The notes beneath the pieces were generated by a model. It did not search any database and was not told the origin of the DNA. It saw nothing but the letters and a program-made list of their open reading frames with translations. 46,211 nucleotides of DNA, from the IMG/VR virus record IMGVR_UViG_3300024520_000124, positions 1 through 46,211 of that record. One strand, written 5' to 3'. The stretch is from a virus. A program made the translations under genes and the position numbers. Shown in pieces: positions 21,111 to 29,780 of this stretch (position 1 is the stretch's first letter; each line of letters starts with the position of its first letter).

Positions 21111-23706
21111 TCGCCGACCAAGACAGCGCAGTCGCGCCAAGCAAGACGTCGCCCAGCCCGCGGTGGGGGATGTCGAGCTGGGTTTGCTGGGGGTCTCCAT
21201 GCGCTCGGAGCCGCATACGCTCCCGCCTGGCCTGGCGGTATCCGCCATCAACATGCGCTTCACCGAGGGCGTGCCCGAAACCCGACGGGGCACCGTCAAA
21301 CCGCCGTGGGTCAACAAGACCGTTGCCGGCGACGTGCAGCCGTGGGGCACCATCTACGGCGCCGGCGAGTTCAGCGATCCGGTGCTGCTGCAGGCCTACG
21401 GCATTATTGCCGCCGATGGGGCGGTCTACTTCACGCAAGAAAATTCCGGGGCGGTCTCCATCCCGCTGCCCGATGGGGTCTCCATCACCTACCCGGTCAG
21501 GTTTGTGCAGTGCTTCGATGTGCTCCTGATGTTCCGCAGCGAGGATGGCACCGAACGCACGCCGCTGCGCCTGACCTCCATCACTGGCATCTTCGAAGAG
21601 GTGGTCCAGACCACCGTTGCCATCACCCGGGCGGTCAAGGAGGTCGGTGACACAGAGATTCTGGTGACGGTCACCACCTCGGCCAAGCATCGCCGGCTCA
21701 CCAGTAACCGCGTGGAAATCGGCGGGTGCGACCAGGTCGCCTACAACGGTGATTTCGTTATCACCAAGGTCAGCGACTACGTCTTCACTTACACCATCGA
21801 TGCCGACCTGGTGGAGGAGAATTCCGACGATGATGAAACCGATCCCGTGCCGGCGCGCGCCGCCACCGGAGATGACATCCGCATCGATGACAACGGCACC
21901 AACATCATCCCCAATGGGAAGTATGGTCTGTTCTTCCAGAACAGGCTCTTGATCCCCAACGATGCCGATGAAGTTATTGCTTCCGATGAGGGCGACTACA
22001 CCCGCTACGTGCCGGTCCACCGCGAGTTCCGCATCAACCAGGGCAGTGCTGATAAGCTGGTTAGCGTCGACAAATTCAATGACGTGACGGTTGTGTGCTG
22101 GAAAGACCACAGCATCTCCGCGGTGCTCAATATCTATGGCGACCTGAGCGCCATGCAGCAGGATACTCTCACCCGCGAGTTCGGGTTGGTCGCCCAGCGG
22201 AGCGTGGCCCAGGTCGGCAACGAACTGTGGGGCCTCACTGACTGGGGGATCATGGCGGTGCGGCAGACCGATCTGAACAAGCTCCAGGTCAGTCGGGTGC
22301 CGGTCAGTGATGAAATCAAGCCACTCATCGATCACATCAACTGGACCCATGCGAGCGGCGCGCGGGCCGTTCTGCACGACTCCAAGTATTACCTGGCCGT
22401 GCCGCTGGATAGCGCCGAGGTGTTCCGCGATGAGCTCGCGGCCCATCGCACAACTGACGCCAGTATGGATGCGCTGGTGCGAGGCCTGGTGGTGGGTGCC
22501 TCCTATCGCTGGGAACCGCTGGTTGCTGGATCCAGTGGCAGTCCGGATCAGAGCATTAACTTCGGATCCGGCACCTTGACGGTGGCGGGAACGTTTGTGG
22601 CGACGCAGGAAAACTGCACCATCCGGGCGGCCGCCGGCGGGACGCCCTTTCTGACAACCTTGCAGGGCAGTTTGCGGCGAGTGTTCATTGGCGTGAACAA
22701 TGCCATCCTGGTCTACGATCTGTTGACCAAGAAATGGGCCGGGCACGATCAGTCGGTGGGCGTGGAGGTCGTGGAGTTTGTGATCTTGACTTACAAGGGG
22801 CGACGGCGGCTCTTCGTCATCAATCCGGAAGGCTACATCTGGCTCTACGAAGACGGCTACGAAGATGAAATCTCCGAGCCTTACGCCGACCTTGAGATTA
22901 TTGCTACGCCGGTGACCAACACCACCATCACGCCTGGGGTTGGCAGTGCGTTGGTGACCACCGTAGTTGCGGCCGGGAACGGGGTGAACCAGTGGCATCT
23001 GGGGGCATCTCAGGCAGAGGCGGCGCGGTGGGCGTGGGGGAGTCCGGTGCAAGGCAGTTACGGGTGGAACCAGCAGCAGACCAATCCATGGGTGCTCTCC
23101 AATGTCCGCTCTGTCCCCTTGGCCAACGGCGTCAGATTCTATGGGTCTAATGGGGTGTTGCCCAAGATAACGCTTGGAGGGGTGGATACCTCCTGGCTGC
23201 GGGTGACTGAAGTGAGTCAGCAGCCCATTGAGTGTGAGGTGACTTTCCGCGGCATGCCCTCGGCCTACGCCCAGGTGCTGCAGCGGGCTGAGTGGGTCGG
23301 GCTGGACATGGAGACCTGGTGGCCTAAATACAGCGTCTCCATCATTACCCCGGGAGTCGGGGAGGCCACCGAAGTGGTCACCGACCGCACCCGCAGCCGC
23401 GTGGCTTATACGCGGCCCTTCGACGCGGCCGATTGGGATCCGCTCAACACCAACGACGATCACGGCCAGGCACACCGCGAAGACTATGCGTTGCTGCTGG
23501 GTGGCGCCGAGGGTTCGGCCTCGCTCTTGATGGGGGCCAACGGTCTGGATTACTCGTTGCATCAGGAAGTGCGGGACACTATCAAGATTCGGGAGTATGG
23601 GCGAAATGTTCTGGTCAAAGTCACTAACAAACGGGGCCGGATCCGCGTGATGGGATTGCATTACGAGGGCAAGGCGCGTATCAGTCCTGCGGGAAGGGAA
23701 ACATAA
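21103..23706 (+). CDS. Large beta-propeller-like tail protein (nozzle/stabilisation type), 867 aa
   Basis: The start (about 20-75) has Leu-Pro-Pro-Gly-Leu-Ala-Val-Ser-Ala-Ile-Asn-Met-Arg-Phe-Thr-Glu-Gly-Val-Pro-Glu-Thr-Arg. This 'list of variables, then remove the background' pattern occurs in tail proteins of podoviruses related in role to T7 gp12 or P22 gp10. Beta-strand-rich blocks with Phe-Gln-Asn-Arg-Leu-Leu-Ile, Trp-Lys-Asp-His-Ser-Ile and Glu-Leu-Trp-Gly-Leu-Thr-Asp-Trp-Gly follow, as blades of a propeller. The C-terminal 200 residues are another beta domain. I start at the ATG at 21103; a TTG 6 bases earlier is possible. Confidence 0.6.
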   Translation: MANRRPRQRSRAKQDVAQPAVGDVELGLLGVSMRSEPHTLPPGLAVSAINMRFTEGVPETRRGTVKPPWVNKTVAGDVQPWGTIYGAGEFSDPVLLQAYGIIAADGAVYFTQENSGAVSIPLPDGVSITYPVRFVQCFDVLLMFRSEDGTERTPLRLTSITGIFEEVVQTTVAITRAVKEVGDTEILVTVTTSAKHRRLTSNRVEIGGCDQVAYNGDFVITKVSDYVFTYTIDADLVEENSDDDETDPVPARAATGDDIRIDDNGTNIIPNGKYGLFFQNRLLIPNDADEVIASDEGDYTRYVPVHREFRINQGSADKLVSVDKFNDVTVVCWKDHSISAVLNIYGDLSAMQQDTLTREFGLVAQRSVAQVGNELWGLTDWGIMAVRQTDLNKLQVSRVPVSDEIKPLIDHINWTHASGARAVLHDSKYYLAVPLDSAEVFRDELAAHRTTDASMDALVRGLVVGASYRWEPLVAGSSGSPDQSINFGSGTLTVAGTFVATQENCTIRAAAGGTPFLTTLQGSLRRVFIGVNNAILVYDLLTKKWAGHDQSVGVEVVEFVILTYKGRRRLFVINPEGYIWLYEDGYEDEISEPYADLEIIATPVTNTTITPGVGSALVTTVVAAGNGVNQWHLGASQAEAARWAWGSPVQGSYGWNQQQTNPWVLSNVRSVPLANGVRFYGSNGVLPKITLGGVDTSWLRVTEVSQQPIECEVTFRGMPSAYAQVLQRAEWVGLDMETWWPKYSVSIITPGVGEATEVVTDRTRSRVAYTRPFDAADWDPLNTNDDHGQAHREDYALLLGGAEGSASLLMGANGLDYSLHQEVRDTIKIREYGRNVLVKVTNKRGRIRVMGLHYEGKARISPAGRET

Positions 23707-24089
23707 TGGCAGCAACAGTTTTAGTCACAGCGGCGAAAACCTGGGCGGAAACAGAGGATCCGATTGACGCCTCCAAGCTCAATCTGACGGCCACTCCGAC
23801 AGTGGTGGTGACGGTGAACATGTCGCAGATCGATGACACCAACATCACTGCGCCCGACGACAAGGCGCCCTTCGTCTATGACAGTGCCTCTGGCAAGTGG
23901 ATCGATGGCATCGTCGGCCAAGAATTCATTGAAGCCTTCACTGGCGCTGGCGCGGCGGCCGGGACGACCGGTGGTGTCCCTGCACCTGGTGCGGGAGAGA
24001 CCGGGTTCCTCGATGCCACGGGTAACTGGAGTCAGCCCACCGGCGCACAAACTTCCTCCAATCTTTACAACAACCGCAACTTCTTCTAA
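23706..24089 (+). CDS. Small fibre-region protein, 127 aa
   Basis: TAATG overlap start. The pattern Ala-Lys-Thr-Trp-Ala-Glu-Thr-Glu-Asp-Pro-Ile-Asp-Ala-Ser-Lys-Leu-Asn near the start, with a Gly/Ala-rich second half and a Tyr-Asn-Asn-Arg-Asn-Phe-Phe end, is common for phage tail-fibre or appendage pieces. It may be an adaptor that links fibres to the tail. Confidence 0.65.
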   Translation: MAATVLVTAAKTWAETEDPIDASKLNLTATPTVVVTVNMSQIDDTNITAPDDKAPFVYDSASGKWIDGIVGQEFIEAFTGAGAAAGTTGGVPAPGAGETGFLDATGNWSQPTGAQTSSNLYNNRNFF

Positions 24090-24097
24090 GGAAAGCT

Positions 24098-24499
24098 ATG
24101 GCCAGTACACCAGCATTTGCAGCCACACCCCGCAGCGGGCAAGGCATCACCCCGGGCGCGGAAACCAGTCGCGCCACCCCGGTGGGTGCCGGAGTGAAAA
24201 TCTTCACCGCCGGCGCCAGCGGTGCGATCATCACCTGGATCCACCTGCAGAGCGTTGTCACCACGACAGCGGGCTGGGCGGGCATCTTCGTCTACGACGC
24301 CGGCAACACCGCCTACATCTACTGGGAGGAGGTGCTTGTGCCTGTCGTCGCCATTGCCTCGGGAGTCGCTCCCTGGAGCGCCTTTGCCGCTAACGTTACA
24401 CCGCAGCGCCCGATCAACCTCGAGGCCAGCTGGGAGATCTGGGTCACGCGCAACGCGGCGGAGGCGCTGCATGCGGTCTGCAGCGGAGGTGATTTCTAA
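24098..24499 (+). CDS. Fibre-region beta protein, family A copy 1, 133 aa
   Basis: AAGGAAAG lies just upstream of the ATG, a better ribosome binding site than most here. The middle (Ile-Thr-Trp-Ile-His-Leu-Gln to Trp-Glu-Ile-Trp-Val) lines up with that of the next gene (Leu-Trp-Trp-Ile-His-Phe-Gln to Lys-Gly-Val-Trp-Ile), so the two are diverged tandem copies. The composition is beta-rich. Probable appendage or receptor-binding component. Confidence 0.7.
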   Translation: MASTPAFAATPRSGQGITPGAETSRATPVGAGVKIFTAGASGAIITWIHLQSVVTTTAGWAGIFVYDAGNTAYIYWEEVLVPVVAIASGVAPWSAFAANVTPQRPINLEASWEIWVTRNAAEALHAVCSGGDF

Positions 24500-24909
24500 T
24501 GGCTGATAAACCGACATTCGACGTCACCAGCAAGTTCGCCAGTCAGATCATGACGCTGCCGCGCCAGGGATCATTGGCTTCCCCGGGTGTCAATACGGTG
24601 CAGTTAGGGGCGTTCAGCGATCTGATCGGAACGTTGTGGTGGATCCACTTCCAAGCCACCGCCGAAACCACCGGCAGCGATATTGCCATCTGGCTCGAGG
24701 TCAAAGGGCCGGCAGTGGATTCATCGGTCTATCGACTCTTGGAAGTGGTCCAGGTCCCTGCCAGGTCCCTGCCCTCGCCATGGGCGGGTAAGAGTGTGGT
24801 GATCAACCTGGATAAGCCGTTGCGTTTTGGCAACGAACTCAAGGGCGTTTGGATCGGCAACAGTATCGCCGAGTCGATCGCCGGCATCCTCCACTACAGC
24901 ACACTGTGA
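24499..24909 (+). CDS. Fibre-region beta protein, family A copy 2, 136 aa
   Basis: TAATG overlap start. It is the tandem relative of the 24098 protein: the same Trp-Ile-His strand, then two acidic strands and a closing Val-Trp-Ile strand. The identical order over about 75 residues is what supports common origin. It ends in a GTGA overlap with the next gene. Confidence 0.7.
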   Translation: MADKPTFDVTSKFASQIMTLPRQGSLASPGVNTVQLGAFSDLIGTLWWIHFQATAETTGSDIAIWLEVKGPAVDSSVYRLLEVVQVPARSLPSPWAGKSVVINLDKPLRFGNELKGVWIGNSIAESIAGILHYSTL

Positions 24910-25811
24910 ACCTGGGCACGTTCAGCTGCGGTAATCCGGAACGAACGCGGCCGGCCATTGGCCTGCAGCGTTGGGAGAATCTCTCTGTCTACGCCAACAC
25001 CACGGTCACCGGCAGCAATAGCCCCTCTCAATACATTCGCTTGTGGGCCGATCGCATGCTCTTGACTGATGACCTGGGGCGCGTGCGGGAGGTCAAGGAC
25101 GTCGGCTCGGGCCAGTACCGGCGCCGCACGATCGGCGCCTCGGGTGAGCAGACTGATTTCCTGCAGATCGACTGCCAGATCCAGGGCCTGGGTGGTGTGA
25201 TTGAAACGGTGGGGGTGATTCACCGCAACTGGTATTATCTCTGGGTGGTGTGTGATGAGTCGGGCGAAGAGGTGGAGGCGTTCCTGAGCACTCAATACGA
25301 AGATCCGCCCATGCCGGCGGGCTTCGTGTTCAAGTGTCGCTGCAGCGCGGTGCGGACGCCTTGGAGCATCACCATCGATGGGTTCGTTGAATGCTTCTAT
25401 CAGAAGAACAATTTCATCTTCCACAACCGGTTAAAGACGCTCGAAGAGCTGTACACTGGCGGCACTGGCACGTCTGGCTTGGCGTGGGCGGTCTTGGCAG
25501 CTTCGCCCTTGGTGCAGTATGGGACCTTGGTGCCGCCGGTGCCGGTGGCCAAGGCGGTGCGCTTGTGGCTGGGTCGCAAGGGCAACTTGGATGGTCACTG
25601 GTCGGTAGCGCCCGAATACCACAGCGCCAGCACGCCGGTGGGGGTGCAGATGGTGGGCATGAACGCCGTCAGCGCGGCGCCGGATGAGTTCGAGGGGTTC
25701 AATTGGATGCACCAGGTTGATATGCCGGTGGTCGCGGACAACATCTACGTCAAGGCTCACATCGATGGCAGCAGCGAGTACAACATCAGGGTGAAAGGAT
25801 TCTGGATATGA
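24906..25811 (+). CDS. Appendage protein, family B copy 1, 301 aa
   Basis: It starts at GTG 24906, overlapping the stop as GTGA. The N-terminal 130 residues follow a plan shared with the next two genes: Asn-x-(Ser/Thr), a Leu-Trp-Ala-Asp-Arg-Met-Leu-Leu-Thr-Asp strand, a Gly-Leu-Gly-Gly strand, then Asn-Trp-Tyr-Tyr-Leu-Trp-Val-Val-Cys. A C-terminal domain has Trp, His and Ser. Three such proteins in a row suggest interchangeable receptor-binding parts or a hetero-trimer. Confidence 0.65.
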   Translation: MNLGTFSCGNPERTRPAIGLQRWENLSVYANTTVTGSNSPSQYIRLWADRMLLTDDLGRVREVKDVGSGQYRRRTIGASGEQTDFLQIDCQIQGLGGVIETVGVIHRNWYYLWVVCDESGEEVEAFLSTQYEDPPMPAGFVFKCRCSAVRTPWSITIDGFVECFYQKNNFIFHNRLKTLEELYTGGTGTSGLAWAVLAASPLVQYGTLVPPVPVAKAVRLWLGRKGNLDGHWSVAPEYHSASTPVGVQMVGMNAVSAAPDEFEGFNWMHQVDMPVVADNIYVKAHIDGSSEYNIRVKGFWI

Positions 25812-26641
25812 TCGGGACGGGTGACCAGAGCCATTCCCGCGGGCCCTACGGGTTCAGCCAGCCTGAGCGCAAGCTGCCACTCATCAACGGCGGCCGACGC
25901 TTCCGCAATCTGCAGATGCAGACCGGCGCCCTGCCGGCCGCGGACAAGACGATCGCCTTCAGCGCCGATGAGCTGGTCTTGGTGGGGCCGAGCGTGATTC
26001 ACCGGCGCGACACGGGCACGATCACGTTGGACGCGGACAAGCCAGGCGTGGGCGGTCGACGGGAAGGCGACCTGAGCGATGACACCTGGTATTACATCTA
26101 CGCGGCGGCCGATCCCAACAGCCCGGCCATCTCGGGATTTGTCAGTACTGACTCGGCCGCCGAGGGCATGGCTGGGTTCGAGTGCGTCTGCCTGCTGGGT
26201 GCGGCCTACTACAATTCCTCTACGGGGTTCTTCAACTCCTTCCTGCAGCGGGAGGATCATGTGATGATTCCGCCGGTCTACCTCTACGAGGGGGACAGCC
26301 CCTACATCGAGACGGAGACTCCCACTGATCATTTGACAGACCTGGCGCCCCTGGTGGCGCCGCCGCCGGTGGGTCGATCGATGGTGTTCCATCTCAGCGG
26401 CAACAGCGCCAGCGCGGATGTAGGCATCCGCATCACCAACCGCACGGTCACCGATGGCATCGTGCCGCGCGAACGGGTGGAGGTGGTCCAGGCGCGCGGT
26501 GGTGGGGCGGCCATTTACGACGGCCAGGTCGGCGGGCAAAGCGGACCCGCAGTGTCAATCCATCAAGCTGGGTTCGGCTTGCGTCACCTCGACAAGGCTG
26601 CCGCCACCCTCAAAATCCTGGGATACAATATCAATGGGTAA
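25808..26641 (+). CDS. Appendage protein, family B copy 2, 277 aa
   Basis: ATGA overlap start. It shares the family plan: Phe-Arg-Asn-Leu-Gln-Met-Gln-Thr, Ser-Ala-Asp-Glu-Leu-Val-Leu-Val, Gly-Val-Gly-Gly-Arg-Arg, Thr-Trp-Tyr-Tyr-Ile-Tyr-Ala-Ala-Ala, Ile-Ser-Gly-Phe-Val-Ser. The C-terminal half (Gly-Arg-Ser-Met-Val-Phe-His-Leu-Ser-Gly-Asn-Ser-Ala) corresponds to a matching block in copy 3. Probable virion surface protein. Confidence 0.65.
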   Translation: MIGTGDQSHSRGPYGFSQPERKLPLINGGRRFRNLQMQTGALPAADKTIAFSADELVLVGPSVIHRRDTGTITLDADKPGVGGRREGDLSDDTWYYIYAAADPNSPAISGFVSTDSAAEGMAGFECVCLLGAAYYNSSTGFFNSFLQREDHVMIPPVYLYEGDSPYIETETPTDHLTDLAPLVAPPPVGRSMVFHLSGNSASADVGIRITNRTVTDGIVPRERVEVVQARGGGAAIYDGQVGGQSGPAVSIHQAGFGLRHLDKAAATLKILGYNING

Positions 26642-27434
26642 TCGAAACGTATTTCCGTTGAGTCATCCCGATCTGGTTCTTAAACCGGTCGGGCTCGCGC
26701 AGGTTGATAACTTGCGGGTGCAGACGACGGCCATCCCCTCGGCCGCCGAGACCTGCTCGCTCACCTGCGATGCGATCGTGCTCACTGACGCCAATGGTGA
26801 GATCATCATCTACGGCCCCCAGTCCATCGCTTTCGATGGCGCCATTGTCGGCTTGGGCGGGATGGACGCCGCAGTCATGAGCGCCTCGGGCTGGTACTAC
26901 CTGTTCCTGATCGGCAACGAATTCAACCGGGAACTGCATGGCTTGATCTCTTCCTCCCGCACAGCGCCGACCCTGCCGGCGGGTTTCACACACTGGGCCA
27001 TGGTGAGCGCGGTGCGTTACGATTCGGGTACCGGCTTCATCGAGACCTTCACCCAGGTCGGCGCCTGGGTGATGCGCGATCAGGTGGCGATCTTCACCGC
27101 TCGCGCCGGCGTGGCGGCCTGGGCGCAGCTGGCCGGCGCCGAACAGACGGCCTTCGAGGCGGCCGTGCCACCGCCGCCGGCGGCACAGAGCTGCTGGATC
27201 ATTGGTGGGCCTTCGGCGAGCACTGATACCGGGCAGAAAGTGGCGGCGCATGTCACGGGCGGGGTGGCCTACGGTGAGCGCTACCTGCACACCGCCACCT
27301 CGGGGCTGTTGCACGATGGTTTCTACGCGGAGACCACGATCGAACAACCGCTCTACGACCATAACATCTGGGTCCAGGCTGAGACGACGGATCTGTTGAC
27401 TTTGCTGGTGACTGGTTTCCGACTGATGCTGTGA
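26634..27434 (+). CDS. Appendage protein, family B copy 3, 266 aa
   Basis: It overlaps copy 2 by 8 bases; ATG 26634 is chosen because longer starts lie inside copy 2. It shows Val-Asp-Asn-Leu-Arg-Val-Gln-Thr-Thr-Ala-Ile-Pro, Cys-Asp-Ala-Ile-Val-Leu-Thr-Asp, Gly-Leu-Gly-Gly-Met-Asp, Gly-Trp-Tyr-Tyr-Leu-Phe-Leu-Ile-Gly and Leu-His-Gly-Leu-Ile-Ser in the same order as copies 1 and 2. It ends in a GTGA overlap. Confidence 0.65.
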   Translation: MGNRNVFPLSHPDLVLKPVGLAQVDNLRVQTTAIPSAAETCSLTCDAIVLTDANGEIIIYGPQSIAFDGAIVGLGGMDAAVMSASGWYYLFLIGNEFNRELHGLISSSRTAPTLPAGFTHWAMVSAVRYDSGTGFIETFTQVGAWVMRDQVAIFTARAGVAAWAQLAGAEQTAFEAAVPPPPAAQSCWIIGGPSASTDTGQKVAAHVTGGVAYGERYLHTATSGLLHDGFYAETTIEQPLYDHNIWVQAETTDLLTLLVTGFRLML

Positions 27435-27862
27435 AAGTGCATATCGATCAACTGGTAGCGTTTCTCAAGGCTTACGGGCCGCCCAAGTGTTACCGCAACT
27501 GGACGGCAATCCGGATCCAGGAGTATCTCACGCACCACGACCAGCAGCGCACCTTGCTGGTGGTCGCAGAGGGGGATCAAGTCCAGGCGGTGGCGGTGGG
27601 GTGGCAGGCCAATGAGAGCGTGTTGCGCCGGCCGCAGTTCATCAACATCCCGTTCACCTGGGAGCCGACCAATCCGGAGGGGGACAGCTTCTACGTGGCT
27701 GAAGTGGTCTGCCGCGGCAATCAGCTGGGGCGGGTCTGGCAGGAGTACTGCGACATGTTCCCGAATTGGACTCAGCTCAAACTTTTCATGATCCGCCACG
27801 CCAAACTGGTGGAACTCTCCGACCAAACCATGTTTAGATGGGACTCACGTTATGCACATTGA
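27431..27862 (+). CDS. Hypothetical protein, possibly acyltransferase-like, 143 aa
   Basis: GTG start overlapping the previous stop. A central beta pair (Arg-Thr-Leu-Leu-Val-Val-Ala-Glu-Gly-Asp-Gln-Val-Gln-Ala-Val-Ala-Val) and a following Phe-Tyr-Val-Ala-Glu-Val-Val-Cys-Arg-Gly-Asn strand, then a helix, recall small GNAT-type folds. No clear acetyl-CoA loop (Arg-x-x-Gly-x-Gly/Ala) is visible, only Arg-Gly-Asn-Gln-Leu-Gly. It overlaps the next gene by 11 bases. Confidence 0.5.
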   Translation: MKVHIDQLVAFLKAYGPPKCYRNWTAIRIQEYLTHHDQQRTLLVVAEGDQVQAVAVGWQANESVLRRPQFINIPFTWEPTNPEGDSFYVAEVVCRGNQLGRVWQEYCDMFPNWTQLKLFMIRHAKLVELSDQTMFRWDSRYAH

Positions 27863-28946
27863 CCAACCAGAAGGCTTTGAGGCACCGCGAATCGGCGATG
27901 TGATCCGGATGGGGTTGCCCTGTTTCGAGAGTGGCTCCAAATCACCGGCAGCGCGGGATCCTGGGCAGGAGCTGCGCAGTGAATTCGAGGCGCGCGACGA
28001 GATTCAGCCGGCGGTGCTGGCGGGCGAGGAAGCCTACCGCCCTGAATACACCCGGCTAGACCTCAAGGACATCGAGGACTACCTCCTGGGTGTGGACGCC
28101 GGCGAGCGCGAGTTCGAGTATGAGACCTCGACTGCGGGCTATCGCAACCTCTCCACCGGCGAGTGGCGCGAGGAGGTGCCGCTCAAGGATCGTTTCGCTC
28201 GCCCCAGGCCAGGCGGGCCGGTCCAGAATCTCTGGGAGCCTTACGTGCAGCGCAGCAAGGAGACCAAGACCATCAACACCGAAGCCCAGCGCGGCTTGCT
28301 CGAGATGATGGAAACCGACATCTTCCCGGCCAGCGATCGGGTGACCGCCCAATCCTTCAGCCGGCAGCGGGAATCCGATATCGCCGATGTCGAGCGGTTG
28401 GGCCCGCGCGCCACCGAGGCCATGAAGCGGGCCAACCCTGACCAGTATGAATTGCTCGAGCTCCTCAACGAGGATGCTCGCGAGGGGATGGAGCGGGGCG
28501 CCTATGTGGATCCCCGGACACGGCGGGCCATCAACGAGAGTGTCAGGTCTGCACAGGCCAGTCGTGGTTTTGGCTACGGCAAGAGCGACCTGGCGGAGGA
28601 AGCGGTTGCCAACACGCTTTACGGTGAGGACCTGCGCGATCGCCGGCGCGCTTTCGCCGGCCAGGTGGTGGGCTACAATGCCCACACGGCCAACGATCCC
28701 TACCAGGCGATTCTCAACAGACCTGGCATCAACCTGACGCAGGGCAACGCGCTGACGGGCAATGCGCAGAGTCAACGGCCGGGGCCCTCGCTCTACGGAA
28801 GCAACATCAACGTCAACGATATCTTCGACAGCAACTTCAACGCGTCGGCAGCCGCGAACATTGCCAGCGCCAACAACAAGGCGGCCACCACCGGGGCAGG
28901 CATCGCCGGCGGGGCAATGATTGGCTCCGCGCTGATCGGACTCTAA
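27852..28946 (+). CDS. Probable internal/ejection virion protein, 364 aa
   Basis: A charged, largely helical body (Glu-Arg-Glu-Phe-Glu-Tyr, Asp-Ile-Ala-Asp-Val-Glu-Arg-Leu, Asp-Leu-Arg-Asp-Arg-Arg-Arg-Ala-Phe-Ala-Gly-Gln) is followed by an Asn/Ser-rich stretch. The end is glycine-rich and hydrophobic (Gly-Ala-Gly-Ile-Ala-Gly-Gly-Ala-Met-Ile-Gly-Ser-Ala-Leu-Ile-Gly). That layout and the place before the giant protein match internal proteins ejected with DNA by podoviruses (roles like T7 gp14). The C-terminal segment could insert into a membrane. Confidence 0.6.
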   Translation: MHIDQPEGFEAPRIGDVIRMGLPCFESGSKSPAARDPGQELRSEFEARDEIQPAVLAGEEAYRPEYTRLDLKDIEDYLLGVDAGEREFEYETSTAGYRNLSTGEWREEVPLKDRFARPRPGGPVQNLWEPYVQRSKETKTINTEAQRGLLEMMETDIFPASDRVTAQSFSRQRESDIADVERLGPRATEAMKRANPDQYELLELLNEDAREGMERGAYVDPRTRRAINESVRSAQASRGFGYGKSDLAEEAVANTLYGEDLRDRRRAFAGQVVGYNAHTANDPYQAILNRPGINLTQGNALTGNAQSQRPGPSLYGSNINVNDIFDSNFNASAAANIASANNKAATTGAGIAGGAMIGSALIGL

Positions 28947-28950
28947 GGCT

Positions 28951-29778
28951 ATGGCAGTTCGCGATAAACTGGCCAAGACCAACCGCATCATCGATGCGGT
29001 ACTCGAGGCGTATAAGAAACCAGTGCTGATGTGGAGCGCCGGCAAGGACTCGATGGTGTTGGCCTTCATCCTCAAGGGCCGCCACCTCTTGCCGCGCATG
29101 CCGGTTGTCTCTCACTGCGAACCCTACTTTGCTAACAAATATCTCTTCATGCAAAAGATCCGGGCGCAGTGGGGGCTCAAGGTCTATGACTGGCCGCCGG
29201 TGGCCATCACGCTGCAGAAGCCGGGCGAGGCGGTCGAGATCGTCAATCACTACCCCGTCTGTGATGGGCGCACCGTGGCGATCCCCAAGAACCTCTACGA
29301 ACCGGTCGGCCTGGGAACGAAGTCCAAGAAGGTCGAGCCCTTCCTCTGTGGCCTGGTCGATTTCCTGCGCCGGCCACTGGGCGGGGTCGTTCAGTACCCG
29401 TGGGATGTCGTGATCCACGGCCACAAGAGCAGCGACGTCGACCCGGGCATGGGTCCGGTGCCGCTTAAGGCGGATGTGGTTCCCAACATCATGGGTCCAG
29501 CTGGAGCATTCCCGCTGCGAGACTGGACCGACGCGGACATCTGGGAATACACCAAGAGCTTCAAGGTGCCGCAGCAGGAGACCCGGTACGACCTGGAGAG
29601 CGGTGAGGAGCTCGAGGACAAACGTCACAACCCGGATCAATGGGCGTGTTGCACGCGCTGCTTCGATCCTGATGGGCCTGGCAGTATGATGTGTCCGAAG
29701 TTGGGTGTTGAAGTCAGTAACGTCAGCAAGCAAGTCGAATGGCGTGAGCCGGAGCGACCTGATTACCTGGAGAAATAG
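28951..29778 (+). CDS. PAPS-reductase-like / PP-loop protein, 275 aa
   Basis: Residues 29-34, SAGKDS, form the PP-loop that binds ATP or adenylylated substrates in the PAPS reductase/adenosine sulfotransferase-like family. The strand Pro-Val-Leu-Met-Trp lies before it and Met-Val-Leu-Ala-Phe after. A Cys-rich C-terminal part (Cys-Cys-Thr-Arg-Cys ... Met-Met-Cys-Pro) may hold a metal. Family members adenylate or reduce sulfur compounds or modify nucleic acids. It sits inside the virion operon between the internal protein and the next structural gene, an odd place for sulfur metabolism. A moron or virion-associated enzyme is possible. Substrate unknown. Confidence 0.7.
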   Translation: MAVRDKLAKTNRIIDAVLEAYKKPVLMWSAGKDSMVLAFILKGRHLLPRMPVVSHCEPYFANKYLFMQKIRAQWGLKVYDWPPVAITLQKPGEAVEIVNHYPVCDGRTVAIPKNLYEPVGLGTKSKKVEPFLCGLVDFLRRPLGGVVQYPWDVVIHGHKSSDVDPGMGPVPLKADVVPNIMGPAGAFPLRDWTDADIWEYTKSFKVPQQETRYDLESGEELEDKRHNPDQWACCTRCFDPDGPGSMMCPKLGVEVSNVSKQVEWREPERPDYLEK

Positions 29779-29780
29779 TC

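Noticed and set aside
21085-23715. 876-codon open frame on the minus strand
   Set aside because: It mirrors the tail-propeller gene almost exactly. GC-rich codon use leaves the antisense frame open, and its composition (His, Arg, Pro, Gly) is that of a shadow.
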